From Nymphaea colorata (taxonomy: Eukaryota > Streptophyta > Magnoliopsida > Nymphaeales > Nymphaeaceae): a stretch of 64,000 nt of DNA. Below the pieces are notes generated by a model. It did not search any database and was not told where the DNA came from. It worked only from the letters and a program-made list of their open reading frames with translations. A program made the position numbers and the translations under genes. The stretch lies in NCBI RefSeq assembly GCF_008831285.2, contig NC_045145.1, positions 15,950,040 to 16,014,039 of the forward strand, written 5' to 3'. Shown piece after piece: positions 25,282-36,743 of this stretch. How positions within the stretch are numbered: position 1 is the stretch's first letter; each line of letters opens with the position of its first letter.

Positions 25282-25312
<31 letters not shown>
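25260..25312. repeat. Compound (GT)n-(GA)n microsatellite
   Basis: About ten GT units followed by GAGACA and about fifteen GA units. A likely polymorphic simple repeat in intergenic DNA. Confidence 0.9.
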
Positions 25313-25313
<1 letters not shown>

Positions 25314-26402
25314 TTCTCAGGATTCGAAAATAAACTTGAACCGATAGCTCTGGACTAGCAAAGATCGCTTCAGAGGCTGTGGAACCTAGTTGAATGCAGT
25401 ATTAATCCTTTGTCAATACCAGTTTATAATAGTAGACCTACCACCCATGCTGTTAGCACAAAAAATAATTAGTTCCCATTATCCTAATGTCCACAGATTC
25501 GAATAGGTTGGAGAATGTCTAATCTTATATCAAATTGATTAAGATTTACACAAATTAAGCAGAAGGACATGGGCTTCATTAGAAACCACATACTTGATGC
25601 TTGAAAATTATTAGCTGCTGCTTGTGGCTGTAGTGCATAAAATGATATTTTGGATCCAAATCAGTGATGCTACTGAATGTGATTTGTTGGCGCCTTCAAC
25701 CACAACTGAACCACACTCCTGTTCTTTTGGAGGAATCCACGTTTTTTGTAAAGATTAATCCAAGAAGAAGAAAATTTTATACTCTAGGAGCCTTAGTGGA
25801 TCCAGAGCAAGAGGCTTTTGAACTTCAAAAAGATTCATCGAAAATCCCGTCCAGTTGAAAATACTTCAGAAGATCAGGTAACTTTGGTTGTGTTTGTTCT
25901 TCTACTAACCCAAAGAGGAAGTACCCATTCCCCCTTTTCTGGGAGAAGACAGAGTTGGCTTTGAAAGGTGCCCTTATTTGAAGGGATCTCTCCATTACAT
26001 CTGCGATCCGAATGGGCAGCTACCATCTTCCTCCTCCAATGCAAGAGGAACAAATGGATCATTTCATGCCACCTTTATCCTAATTCCAGATCTAGAGAGT
26101 TACGATTCAGATATTAGAATCGAAAGCAAATTTGGATTTGAGTTAAATTTGACAAGATGGGATTAGAATATGTGCGGCAATTCAAGACTGCTGGAAGAGA
26201 AACTTTAGAAAAAGAAGTTCTGATCCGTAGCAAATTCTGAACCTCAGAAAAGCCTACCCAGAGTGTCGGTCAAGAGTTCAATTCGTGTCTGCATTCTAGT
26301 CCAGACAAGAGTTCATTTTTAAGTTCTAATATTTTTGAACTAACCTCATTTTACCAAAGTGCGTGGTATACAAAATTACATTTTTATTTTTCATTTCTGA
26401 AA

Positions 26403-26572
26403 AGCAGGGCAAAGCCATAAATTTCTGGTTAAAAATTTTAAATTTTCAAACAGCATCAACATTTAAATGAGAAAAAATAGTCCTAAGGTACAACAAGTAT
26501 TTTTTGTGGCTCCATGTGGGCAATTGCCCACACGTCGCCTACACCTACCTTTGCCCCTGCTTAAATGAACTT
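26403..26572. mobile_element. Possible short MITE with AAGCAGGG(G)CAAAG inverted ends
   Basis: The left end reads AAGCAGGGCAAAG. The reverse complement of the right end reads AAGCAGGGGCAAAG, so the two ends are inverted repeats with one inserted base across 170 bp. I could not find a convincing target-site duplication, and the interior has no coding capacity. The call rests on the termini only. Confidence 0.35.
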
Positions 26573-29500
26573 GGTCTCTTCATGTCTCGCTTTCAGAAAA
26601 GGTTCGGCGTTGGTGAGTTGAACCTCACGTCGTAAGTTGTCTATGTGACAAAGGTGGTGGAGTCCTTCCTTTGATCAAGGATATCTGATGCAGAAACCAG
26701 TGAAATAAGGGCCCGCCCTCTCCTGATGCTCAGGCATATACTTGTTGAACCACTGGAAGTCTGAATCATCCCCAACAGTCTCAAATATGCTCTTTTTTCT
26801 CAAAAAAAAAAAAAAACTGGAGACAATTTCTTTTCAGAATTTCTATTGATATTTTCCAATTTTCTTACCAAAAGTTATTCTTACATTTTTTTTCATAATG
26901 CTACAGCATAGTGGTGACAGTAGTACTGAACTTTAAGTTGATAAGAAGTTGGGCATGACAATGGCTTGCAGCACTACTAGAAGTTTGGGACTGGCGAAGG
27001 CCCATTGCTTTAACATCACATCAGCCTGTCTTTCCCTTTTCTCTTTTAGAGTAAAGCTAGGAGACACCTGGTTAGTGCCTTTGATTATTGTTCTTTTCAT
27101 TTGCTATGGTAAGATACCAATGCAGTGGCACACTGGCTTTTACTTTGTGGTGCACGCGTGCATGGTTGTCCTTGCAGTGCAAGACTTGGGGAAGCCATTG
27201 CGGAGCCAGGTCCTCCATTCTGAAACTAGCTACGGAAAACTTGTTGAAAGCTGGTTTACCTTGTTGGGAGTTTAGAATTAGGAGATTGGAATCAGAAGAA
27301 CTGTTAAGAGTTCGATGAGATCTCGAGTATTTTCTTAATCTTTCTTGGCATCATCTAACGGTGAGAGCACCCTTTTGAGGTTGAAAAGCATCCACAATTG
27401 TAAAATGGAAAGCACTACTTGAGCTTGCATCCATGACAGTTACCCTTCTGTGATAAAAACTTGCCTGGAAGAAGCACTGTGAATCTATTGTGACTGGCAG
27501 CAGATTTTGCAACAGGTATAACTAGAAAGAAAAGGCCCTTCTTCCTGTAGCTGGATTTTTCTGCAAGGTTTCTTTCCCCTTTCTAAATTCTATCTTATCA
27601 TACGGTAGGGCTCAATAATTTGCTGTCTTTAGCGTAACTGTATATAGGAATTTGGGGGACATGAGAACATTATGCAGTTCAAGGACCCCACTGGGTTGCG
27701 TCTCTCATGAGGTGCTAATTTTATCTTATCTTTGAGCACTAGGAAAACGTTCAACACTATCCTATACTTTTTTTGGGACCTGTAATCCACTAATCAATAA
27801 TTTCATCCAAAAGAAGCACTACATATCTCTTTCTCTCAATCAATCATGCATGGGGAACATCCCTCAACAAGAAGACACCCTCAAAACAATCACACCATCA
27901 GGTTGGTAAGACTCTTGAAGGATCTATAACCTACAGAAAGGTACGTACTGTTTGGATCTTAGAGCAACTGATCTACAGGAAGAATGTCAGCGAAGCAATC
28001 AGCATTTCACCGCGTAGAAGTCCATGGCTATTAGAGCAGACTAATTGATAAGAGTTTTACAGAATCCATGGCCTGAACCTTCTAGAGAGAGAAGTACTAA
28101 AACATGTAAGATGTATCTCAACCAACAGGAGCAAGATCACCTTCCTTCGGTTTTCACAAAAGGACAGCACAGTGTGATTCAGACCTTTGATTAATCGTCT
28201 GACAAAAACCTTACCAAGCCAACTCCACTGGGTCAAGTCAATTGGCAAAAAGTGCAGGATAAATTCCACTCACAGGGATGTCTCAACTTTTTGACATGGC
28301 TCCTTCTCCCCAAAGAACTCAGAAAAATGCTTCCCCATTAAAGCCATGTCCAAGGCAGACCCACATGCCTTTGTGGCCTAAAGGGCCCCCCTTTTTTGCA
28401 TTGTAAGCAATCACTTGCAGGCATCACATTGTGGGCTGTAAAGGTCTAAAAGGCTAGAAGAATCTGGAATCCACTTTTTTGGACCCTTAGAATAGAACAA
28501 TTTGGCAACCATTGCAAGCAACACAGTACTCATGCCAACCCCATCTATGACTAAACATGATCAATCTTTAAAATATTTCTTCACCATTAGATTTGGTTCC
28601 TCTTGATGTTTTCTGTTCTTTCTTATAGAAGTTTTTGTCCTTCTGTCATGTAACTAGTTATTCATTGCTTTATTCTTTGATTGATCTGCATCATATTTCT
28701 TTGATAATTGAATAAATTTTTGTCGGCTAAACATGACTAATCTTGGCAAACTTTGATGATCTTATGGTTGATTTCTTTGCAAGTACAAATTATAAGTTTG
28801 CAAATGGGTTGAATCCAGTACTGGGGTTTTGCCATTCTTAGTCATACTATGCTGCATTTCGGAATCGGATCGGGCATGTACTGATCTGATCTCGTTGCCG
28901 GGCTAAATTGCAAGCTACAAGGAGTTAATCCCATTTTAGGGTTAATTAATTGAAGTCTTAACTGCTAACTACTAAGAGAGTCCAAATATATACAGCTTAG
29001 ATGACGGAAGGGGTATATACTTTTTGAATGGCTGAGAAAACTCTTGGTAACGTGAGGTTGGGACTAGACATGTATCCTCTTTGGTTCCACACAGGTCAAA
29101 TCCAAGTTGGGAGAATTTGGCTTTGAATGAAATTCAAAAGGTGAGGACCAAAGACGTACAGGCGATTGAATTTTGTACTTGGTGGGGTAGAGTTACCCAG
29201 ACAGTCTGACCTAATGTTAGGCTCTAGAACAACCCCAGTTAGTGTTTTTTTTTTTCTCTTTTTTTTTGGGGGTTTAAATCTTCATTTAAGTTGCACCTTT
29301 TGCTAAAGAATGAAAATTATTTTATGGTTTGCACTTGACATGATCGCCTAACTTAGGTTCCTGAAAAATATTTTGGAATTTTTCTCGTTGCCAGAGCTCT
29401 GACTTGTCTTGCTTCAAGGACAGGCCTCCAATTGCTAGATATTTGGGTTTAGACCGCCATGTCTTGGGAAATTGCAAAGTGGAACCTGCCATGGCTTTAA

Positions 29501-29646
29501 AAGAGGCATTTTGGAAAAGGTTTGGATCAACAAAATCTTTCATATCCCTGAAAATGAAACTGGACTTGGCTTTTGAATAAGTTGTGCTGGTAAAATGTTT
29601 CCACAATGCTTCTACTGGGGTACCTCAAAGAGGCTGAAGCCTTTCC

Positions 29647-29843
29647 AAGAGTGTAGAGTTGTTTTGGACTTAAGTGAACTTATGAGTTACTCATTTCAAC
29701 TCAAGAGTAGTGTTGGTCACCGTTTGTGATAGGGTTCACGAGAAGCCCTTTTTCTCAAGAGTCCAGAGTTGCTTTGGGACATCGGTGAACTTACTGTTAC
29801 TCCTTTCAACTCAAGAGCAGTTCGCCATAAGGTTCACGAGAAT
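29647..29843. repeat. Imperfect tandem duplication of about 90-98 bp
   Basis: Two diverged copies (29647-29744 and 29757-29843) share, in order, CAAGAGT, AGAGTTG, GGTGAACTTA or similar, TTTCAACTCAAGAG and GGTTCACGAGAA. Small indels separate them. No coding function is seen. Confidence 0.65.
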
Positions 29844-30364
29844 CGAATTGATGACTCAGCTTTGACCAATTTTTTTTTTTTTTTAAAACATCTGCCCATA
29901 AAAGGCCAAATGTAATAAATAACAAAAGGAGAAACAAATCATGGTATCCCAGGCAGCTGCCATATACGTTGTCGATTGCATAATGACTAACAGTTCTAAG
30001 AGTCAACTTAAGACTCAGTTTAACAGTAAAATGGAAAGCTGACTTTATGTGCAAATTTTTCATACTATGAGATTACGGCACCTTGAAATTGAAGCGGCGG
30101 CATAACACAGTTAGTCGAAGTGGCTGGCAAGCATACAAATTGCATGTGATATAAGTTTCATTCCTGTGGGCCTATTCTCTTGGGCCCTATAGAGCTGAAG
30201 GTGCATTGTTCCTATACCCATCCTCGACCAAATCTACAGTTTTATATGAAAGAGGAAAAGATGAGGAATTTGGGCTCTTCAAGCATTAATGTTCCTCATC
30301 AATGACTATAAGACATTGTAAACATGCATTTCCTATGTGGGTATCTAATGCACGTGCACCCACG

Positions 30365-30398
<34 letters not shown>

Positions 30399-32665
30399 GG
30401 TGTATTCTCAGTAGAGTGCACTTTCACGCCAAATTCAGGTGAAGAAAATCATACTTCATCTCCACTTTCTCCCTGAATTTCGAAGATAAAAAAAGAAAAA
30501 GTATTAAATTTTTTTATGTTATTGCGCTCTGCACAATAAGGATAAGCGAAGAGCAGTCTTGCAAAAGGGTGCCATGAGCGAATCCAACTCTTTTAGATTC
30601 CTAATGGTAAGGAGCCATGTGATAGCATCACGCCCGCACTCACCACTCAGTAATGTATATTTCCCAACAATGGCGGCAAAGTCAATAAAATTAAATGTTA
30701 AAACTTGCTTTTAAGTTGTGGGTATCTTGGATTTTTGTGGGTGCTGCTTCTCTGAACTTTCAAGTGTGGGGAGTCGAACGCAATCCGCTGCGCACTCAAG
30801 CCCCAACACAATTCAAGATTTGGAGACGGGGACGAGGGATTTTCGAACCTCTTTTTCGGGTGGTAGGTTGTTAATCTCTTGCTCATATGTAAACGTTAAA
30901 GGTTTTTGTATCTTTAAAAAGACTATTACCCAGTTTGCCAAATACAGATAAGAGATTATATTTCAAATTTAGTTTACAATTAGAATCCTGTAGTCTCCCC
31001 ACCTGATCCAAGTTTCATGACAGGAGTTTCATACAACCCAAAACTCTCGCTCTCTCCATTGTAAACTAGAAATCCCACTAAACTTCTTCAATCTCGATTT
31101 TTTAATTCTCATCTTTTTCTTTCTCACATTCTCAGCAAACCACTGTTCAAAGGATGTATTGCCATCCAACAAATTAGGAACCGTTCAAAAGAATTATATC
31201 ATCAACAGCAACTTGGAGGGCTGTAGAAAGAAGAAGGCCAGAGTGTGGCCGTGGTTTTGTTGGTTATATTAACGCATCTTCTCACATCTGAGAGGATTCC
31301 TCGATGCTGACAATCCGCTATTTGTTTTCCCCTGGGATTTCTTTTTTCTGGGTGGATTTATAATGGCCACAAGTACTTCGTCATTGTTCCTGACAGGCAC
31401 ACTACTGTCGGGCTTTTACCTGGATGTGATACCCTGACAGTATCTATACGTGACATCACATGGTCCATGTGCATGCGTCCACCACCCACAAATTATTTTT
31501 TCCCTTTCTTGTTACTATGAATGTGGATGGATCTAGTTTCACTTTGTTCTGCAAGAAATGCACCATGTCCAAATTCTCCAAGAAGCAAAGAAATCTGTGG
31601 CGTGTCAGTTTTCTTGAATTTTCAATATAAGTTTTGTTCTACGCACAAGAAATCAAAGTTGAGAGAGAGCTATTTTCACTCGAGTTCAAGGTGAAGATAC
31701 ATACATATTGGTCACAGCTAGATCAATCAAACACAGTCTTGAGAACAATATTTTACTGATAGAAAAATGTATGAATTGAAAACAAAAAATCAAACTGAGG
31801 CATGGTTCTCTCCTGTGAAACTATACGGGCACTTGTGATATGGCTAGTTGAATATGCTACCAAACTAAATATTTGCATATGATTATGATTTTTGTCTAGG
31901 TTTGCAAGAATCAACAATCAAAACTAACCCAGAAAAGGTGTTTTGGAGGCAAAAGGCGATTTTATCTCAAAAAATATGTTTTTAGAGTGCCATCCAAACA
32001 CTATCTTAATAAATTAAATAATTTCATGACATTAAATCTACCCCAAAACAAAGAAGTTGGCAAATTAATAGATCTCATTTGGTATATTTCTGATTCTCTC
32101 TCTTTCACATGCATACAGTCACTGCTTGAGAGGATAAGGCTCTTAGTTCTCATCCACATTATGGAGGTAACTATTTAATACGATCATTCGCAATGGCCGC
32201 CTGTTTTGCTTAAATAAATGGTAGTCGCATGAGTAACCCTCTGGTTTATATATATCCAGAAGAAGTAGAAAGCTTTGTTATTTTCTTACGCAAGGATCAA
32301 TCTTGGAAGTACGTGCACGATTTTCAGGAAAAACTAAAAAGAAGGCAATACTTAATTGAATGGTCTGAACTACTAAGTTAAAAAAAACAGAAGCTGCCAT
32401 CCCCACCCTGCCGCACGAACAAACTCGTCTCAGTCGTTAACCACTTCAATAATGGAGAACCATAATTTAAAACTCACCAGTTATGAATGGTAGGAAAGTG
32501 GACAGAAGAGGTTCTCTTTAAAGATGCGCTTGATCCAAATCTGGATTCTGATATATCTCTTCAAACTCGCACGGAAATAGTGAAAGAAGGTGAATAATCT
32601 TTGATTTCGTCTTGAAAATATGACACTATTGAGCTTATGGCCCATGAATTTGCTACCATCTTGTT

Positions 32666-32980
32666 GGAGATGTCAATGAATCGGATTTGGGTTAGAATCA
32701 CATATTATTAAGTTGAATGACTTTTAAAAAGATAAAATATGAAGGAATCTAAAATTTTATTAAGAAATCGGGTCAGATTCAGATTTCATAAAATACCATT
32801 TGGTTTGATTCTGAATTAGGTTTGGTTTTAAATGAATATTCCATCGTGTAACGAGTATCAATATGGTCAGTTTAAAATTTTAAATTTCTTATATCTAATG
32901 TCCATTTATTTTGAAAGTGGACTCTTAACATATCATAATGTAGTTTCACTCACATTTGAATCCAAATATATGAACATCCC
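32666..32980. mobile_element. Degenerate relative of the GGATGTCAA/ATCCGAAT element
   Basis: The left end, GGAGATGTCAATGAATCGGATT, is similar to the start of the 16.4-kb element. The right end reverse-complements to GGGATGTTCATATATTTGGATT. The interior has ATCGGGTCAGATTCAGATTT-type motifs. The ends are imperfect inverted repeats and no target duplication is visible, so this is a tentative older copy. Confidence 0.35.
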
Positions 32981-33432
32981 ATAGATTGGATGCGTTAAAG
33001 ATTACTACATTCAGTACTTCTTTGTGTGGCGACGACAATCATTGATCCAGTAGAGAAAAAAATAATCAAGGCTATATTTGGTAAGGTTAGAGGACTATAC
33101 AAGTACATTAACTTTATGATGAACATAACATTTGAAGCAAATGGCATTGGGATGTTATCGCTTTTGCGATTTCCATGCAACATGTGACGCATTTAAAAGA
33201 TTATGTAAATGCAGTGCTTTCCGAGTACGTGTTCAAAGGAAAATATGGATATAGATAGAAAAGCAGCATGGAAAACCTTTGGTTGTACTTCTCCATCTCA
33301 AGTTTTACATCTAGAGCGCTTTGACTTACACAAAAATAATAGTCCTCGTAAGCATCACCTATAATTCTTAATCTATGTATGTGATAGGGACAGCATGACA
33401 CACTATCCCAAGCAGCACAGCTATTAATGTGC

Positions 33433-33434
<2 letters not shown>

Positions 33435-33464
<30 letters not shown>
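33435..33464. repeat. (TA)n microsatellite
   Basis: About fifteen TA dinucleotides following GCGTC and preceding CGATGG. A simple repeat in intergenic DNA. Confidence 0.9.
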
Positions 33465-33469
<5 letters not shown>

Positions 33470-35098
33470 GATTGTTTTGCCCTGGTGTACTGTACAAGAG
33501 AATAGTCCGATTCTTTTAGGATTGTCCTGTTTTCCAAAATTTGATACACTAAGGCGTAAAGCTGGTGAACAACTTTGGGAGGAGTTTTTATGTAAGAGAG
33601 ATTTGCTCTATAATTTCACAATACTTGACACGCAGTCTTTCATCTCAATTATTTAATTAGCTTGAGATGATAAAGCTTATCTAAGTTGGGTTTTAACTAG
33701 TAGGAATGGCTACAAATTATTGTTTATGGGCAGTCAATAGAAAATATTATCTTACTATCTATAGATATAAGGAAGTGGAAACTCTCTTAAAAGTCTGAAC
33801 TCCTTTACATTATTCACCTTAATCTTTTTCATGCTTTCATTGTAATGAGTTTTTTTGACAGTTGAATGGGGCAGACGCTGGTGGGTGATTAGTCTTTGTT
33901 TGAAGCTTTCGTGCATCAATTTTTTTGTGCTGAAAAAGGAAAAATGGGTATTGATATGCAAGTTAAATCATAACAATAAAGTCACCCTCATATACTGAAA
34001 CTCTAATATACCGAAAGCTAGCTTGTAGCTTGGTATCATAAGAAGATGGGTGAAAGGGTGAAGGGTTCCTTAAGCAGCAGATGAAATATTCATTGTACTC
34101 ACCAAACAATTATCGAACAGCTTCTCAAGTTTGTCTCTCGCATGGTACTTGACATTTTCTCATAAAAAAATATGTTTGTCATTCCCTTGTGCAACAGTTT
34201 GCCCCCCTCAACTTCACAAGATCTATTCTGTTAAAACTTTTGTAGCAAATTAAAATCTTACGGCATATGTGAGCGATGGAAAAGAACTTCAGAAATAGGC
34301 TGTTCTCTGCACTCAAAATACGTCGAAAGTAAATGCTCCTTTCCTCCCAAAATTCTGGCTCTTTTGATCTGTAGAGCCGCTTAACCAAAGTTGTCCGAAT
34401 GATAGTTGTTAACTTACGTATAACAAACAAGTAAAGTCAGTCTCAGTTCGAACCAGTTTTTAGGGTCGTTTCTTGTTAGGATCCACCAATTCTAAAGTAA
34501 GCAATCTAATTGTGAAAAGAAAAGCGAGAGAGTAAGAAAGAAAAGGAAAAAAAAGAAGTGCTCAATTTCAAGATGAAATTGAACGAATACAAGATCTATT
34601 TCAATGATCGATCACAATACCTAACCTTTTTAAGACTTGCACGTGCATTATCCCTAGGATTTTTCAGATCTTCCAGACTAATGGACAACAATATGGGTAC
34701 CGGATCCTAGTTCTTCTCTGCAAGTGTGGACGAGGTTGGCCTGCATTAAGAAGTTCAGAAATGTGAAAGCTTTTACTTATTAATGTACAAGTTTGGCGTT
34801 AATGAAAAAAGGGGAAACTTTTCCATTCAGAGTGGCTCACTTTTTCGTCATAATCCGAGGAACGACCAAACGTTCCTGAATTTTTCTGATAAACGCAGAG
34901 TTTTTCCACCGCCGAAAAGGGAAAATGTCAAAGTTCTTCTCGACTTGGAAAGATTGGCATTTGGCGGTGGAGCAGGAAGCGATTTCAAAGGAAGAAATGA
35001 TAAGAACAAAAGACATTCGAAGAGGGGATGGCAGCAGTACCCTTCCCCACTTGGTTGTTTTCTATGGCGTTTTATGCTGTCGTCGGCGGGAAAGCAGG

Positions 35099-35296
35099 TG
35101 ACGTCTTCTGCGTGGTGGGGTCGTCAGATGAAGCACCATCTCTCTCTCTCTCTCTCTCTCTCTGGGTCACAGAGGTCATTAAAGAGAAAAGGGCGAGTGA
35201 AGTGGATTCCATATTTGCACGGCACCAACTTCCTCCCACCTTTTTTTTTATTTTTTCCCTTTTGCTCTCAGAAGGTCTGCAGCGTGGAATGTGACG
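35099..35296. promoter_or_regulatory. Two TGACG motifs and a CT tract upstream of the TGA-type gene
   Basis: TGACGTC lies at 35099-35105 and TGACGCC at 35292-35298, both containing the TGACG core bound by TGA factors. A (CT)n tract of about 26 bases lies between them, near 35138-35163. They sit some 1.4-1.6 kb upstream of the start codon at 36744 but only 0.4-0.6 kb upstream of the end of the inferred leader exon (donor at 35721/35722). Autoregulation is a hypothesis only. Confidence 0.3.
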
Positions 35297-35400
35297 CCAT
35301 TAGTCGTTGACTGTAGCACTGATTGAAATGTGTAGACGTCCTCTAAAAATATTCGAAGAAAAAGTGTGCGTGTGTGTGCAAGAAAGAGGGTGAGAGGGTG

Positions 35401-36743
35401 ATACGAAAGGTTATTGATTCAGGTTCAACTTGTTCCCGTTGCTCTTCTTTCTTTTCTGATCGATCTTGTCAGCCGCGAGAGGCCGTCCTGCGAAGACAAG
35501 ACTTGACAATTTTGGAGAAAGAGAAAGGGAGGAGGACCCGCTAGAGAATTCGCCCTCTGCGTGTGAGTGTGTGTGGGTGTTGACAGGGAGGATCGCCTTA
35601 ATTCAGTTTAAATTTCGGGCATGTTCGCCATGTTCTGGTCGATGGGCTGGTGGTTTTTCTGGCCACCAGAATCCGGCATGAGGGTGGAATTCGCTTTCCT
35701 TGATTGATGAGTCTGCCTCAGGTGAGAATTCGTGCTCCCACTCTCTGTCTCTCTCTGTGCTAAGAAAAGCATCGTCTCGTGGGGTGTTCAAGTAATTCTT
35801 TGACGATGGAGCTGCATTTGCTCGATAGATTCTTGGGGGTATCCCTAGTGGGAGAACTTGTTTATCGTGTTTCATGTTCCAGCCTTCAAGAGAAGTTTGC
35901 GTGCATGTATTGGCTTCTTCATATATTTCTCCTGAGGATAATAGAGCCCATCTCACTTTTTTCTTTAGAATTTTCTTTTCCAGTTAAGTCGACGAATAGT
36001 GAAGACTTAGTTGCATTCTGTTGACGTTCTCCATATCGTCTTGATGGGCTTGTATTCCTTTTGATGCGCTGATTGTTCTACGGCTTACGATGCCTTGTTG
36101 ATGAAGTTTGCTTTGGTTCTTTGATTTATGTGGTCGATAAAGTACCGCTTTGCTTTCTGTGCCTGAGAAAGTACGATTTGAGATAGTCTTTCTTGTTCTA
36201 TTTGGAGAAGGTCGATACTGCACGAATTCCTTTTTACTTCTATTGTGCTGTTGGTCTATGGATGCTAGCTCGATTCACCGGTAGCTTTAAGCCCCTGCCT
36301 CTATAGTCTGCTTTGAGCTGCTCTTCTAGATCAACAGGTCATTTTTTTTTTCGGAATCATGGTCCTTTGGCTAGTATCATGATGATGGAGGAGGAATTCC
36401 AGCTAGAACATGATTAGCAATCTTTGGATTTCTGGGGTATGTTTTAAGTTAGATACTATCGATACTATTAATATATTGGTCGATTTTTTTTTTCTTTCCA
36501 TTGTTATGGTTGTTATATACACGAATATAAGATTCATGGATCTTAGATGTTTTCCTTTCTTCGACTCCTTTTTTCGGTTTAGAAATTTCTTTACTGCTTT
36601 GCTGCCTCTTGGAATAACTCTTTATGTTTCTTTTTGGCCTGCTTATTTGCCTTATACATTTTCTCATCAGTACTTTTGTGGTAGGTGGCTATTTGTGTTG
36701 GCTTTTACCAGCTGAACAAAGCGGAAAAACAATTTCAAGCACC
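35401..36743 (+). other. 5' UTR with leader intron of the TGA-type gene
   Basis: A donor CCTCAG/GTGAGA at 35721/35722 and an acceptor TTTTACCAG ending at 36711 define a probable leader intron (35722-36711, 990 bp). The exon from 36712 then reaches the ATG at 36744. The leader exon start is not known; sequence from about 35465 to 35721 is GC-richer than its surroundings. The internal open frames 36410-36715 and 36624-36908 are partial or chance readings. Confidence 0.5.

Larger units (their letters stand above)
23923..35400. other. Long gene-poor region with repeat remnants
   Basis: No gene can be supported in these 11 kb. The first 360 bases hold the 3' UTR of the acidic-protein gene. The rest has simple repeats (GT and GA near 25260-25312, AC and AT near 30367-30398, AT at 33435-33464), a small TIR element at 26403-26572, an imperfect tandem duplication at 29647-29843, and a degenerate ATCGGATT-type element at 32666-32980. 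Open frames at 24591-25001 (+), 26949-27275 (+), 29322-29606 (-) and 34783-35310 (+) have no domain or exon partner that I can see. Confidence 0.6.

Noticed and set aside
29322-29606. 94-residue minus-strand open frame with fairly natural composition
   Set aside because: No recognised motif, no exon partners and no regulatory context that I could see. Left out for lack of support.
34783-35310. 175-residue open frame upstream of the TGA-type gene
   Set aside because: Contains a Ser/Leu run from a CT microsatellite, no domain, and lies in the promoter/leader region; probably chance.
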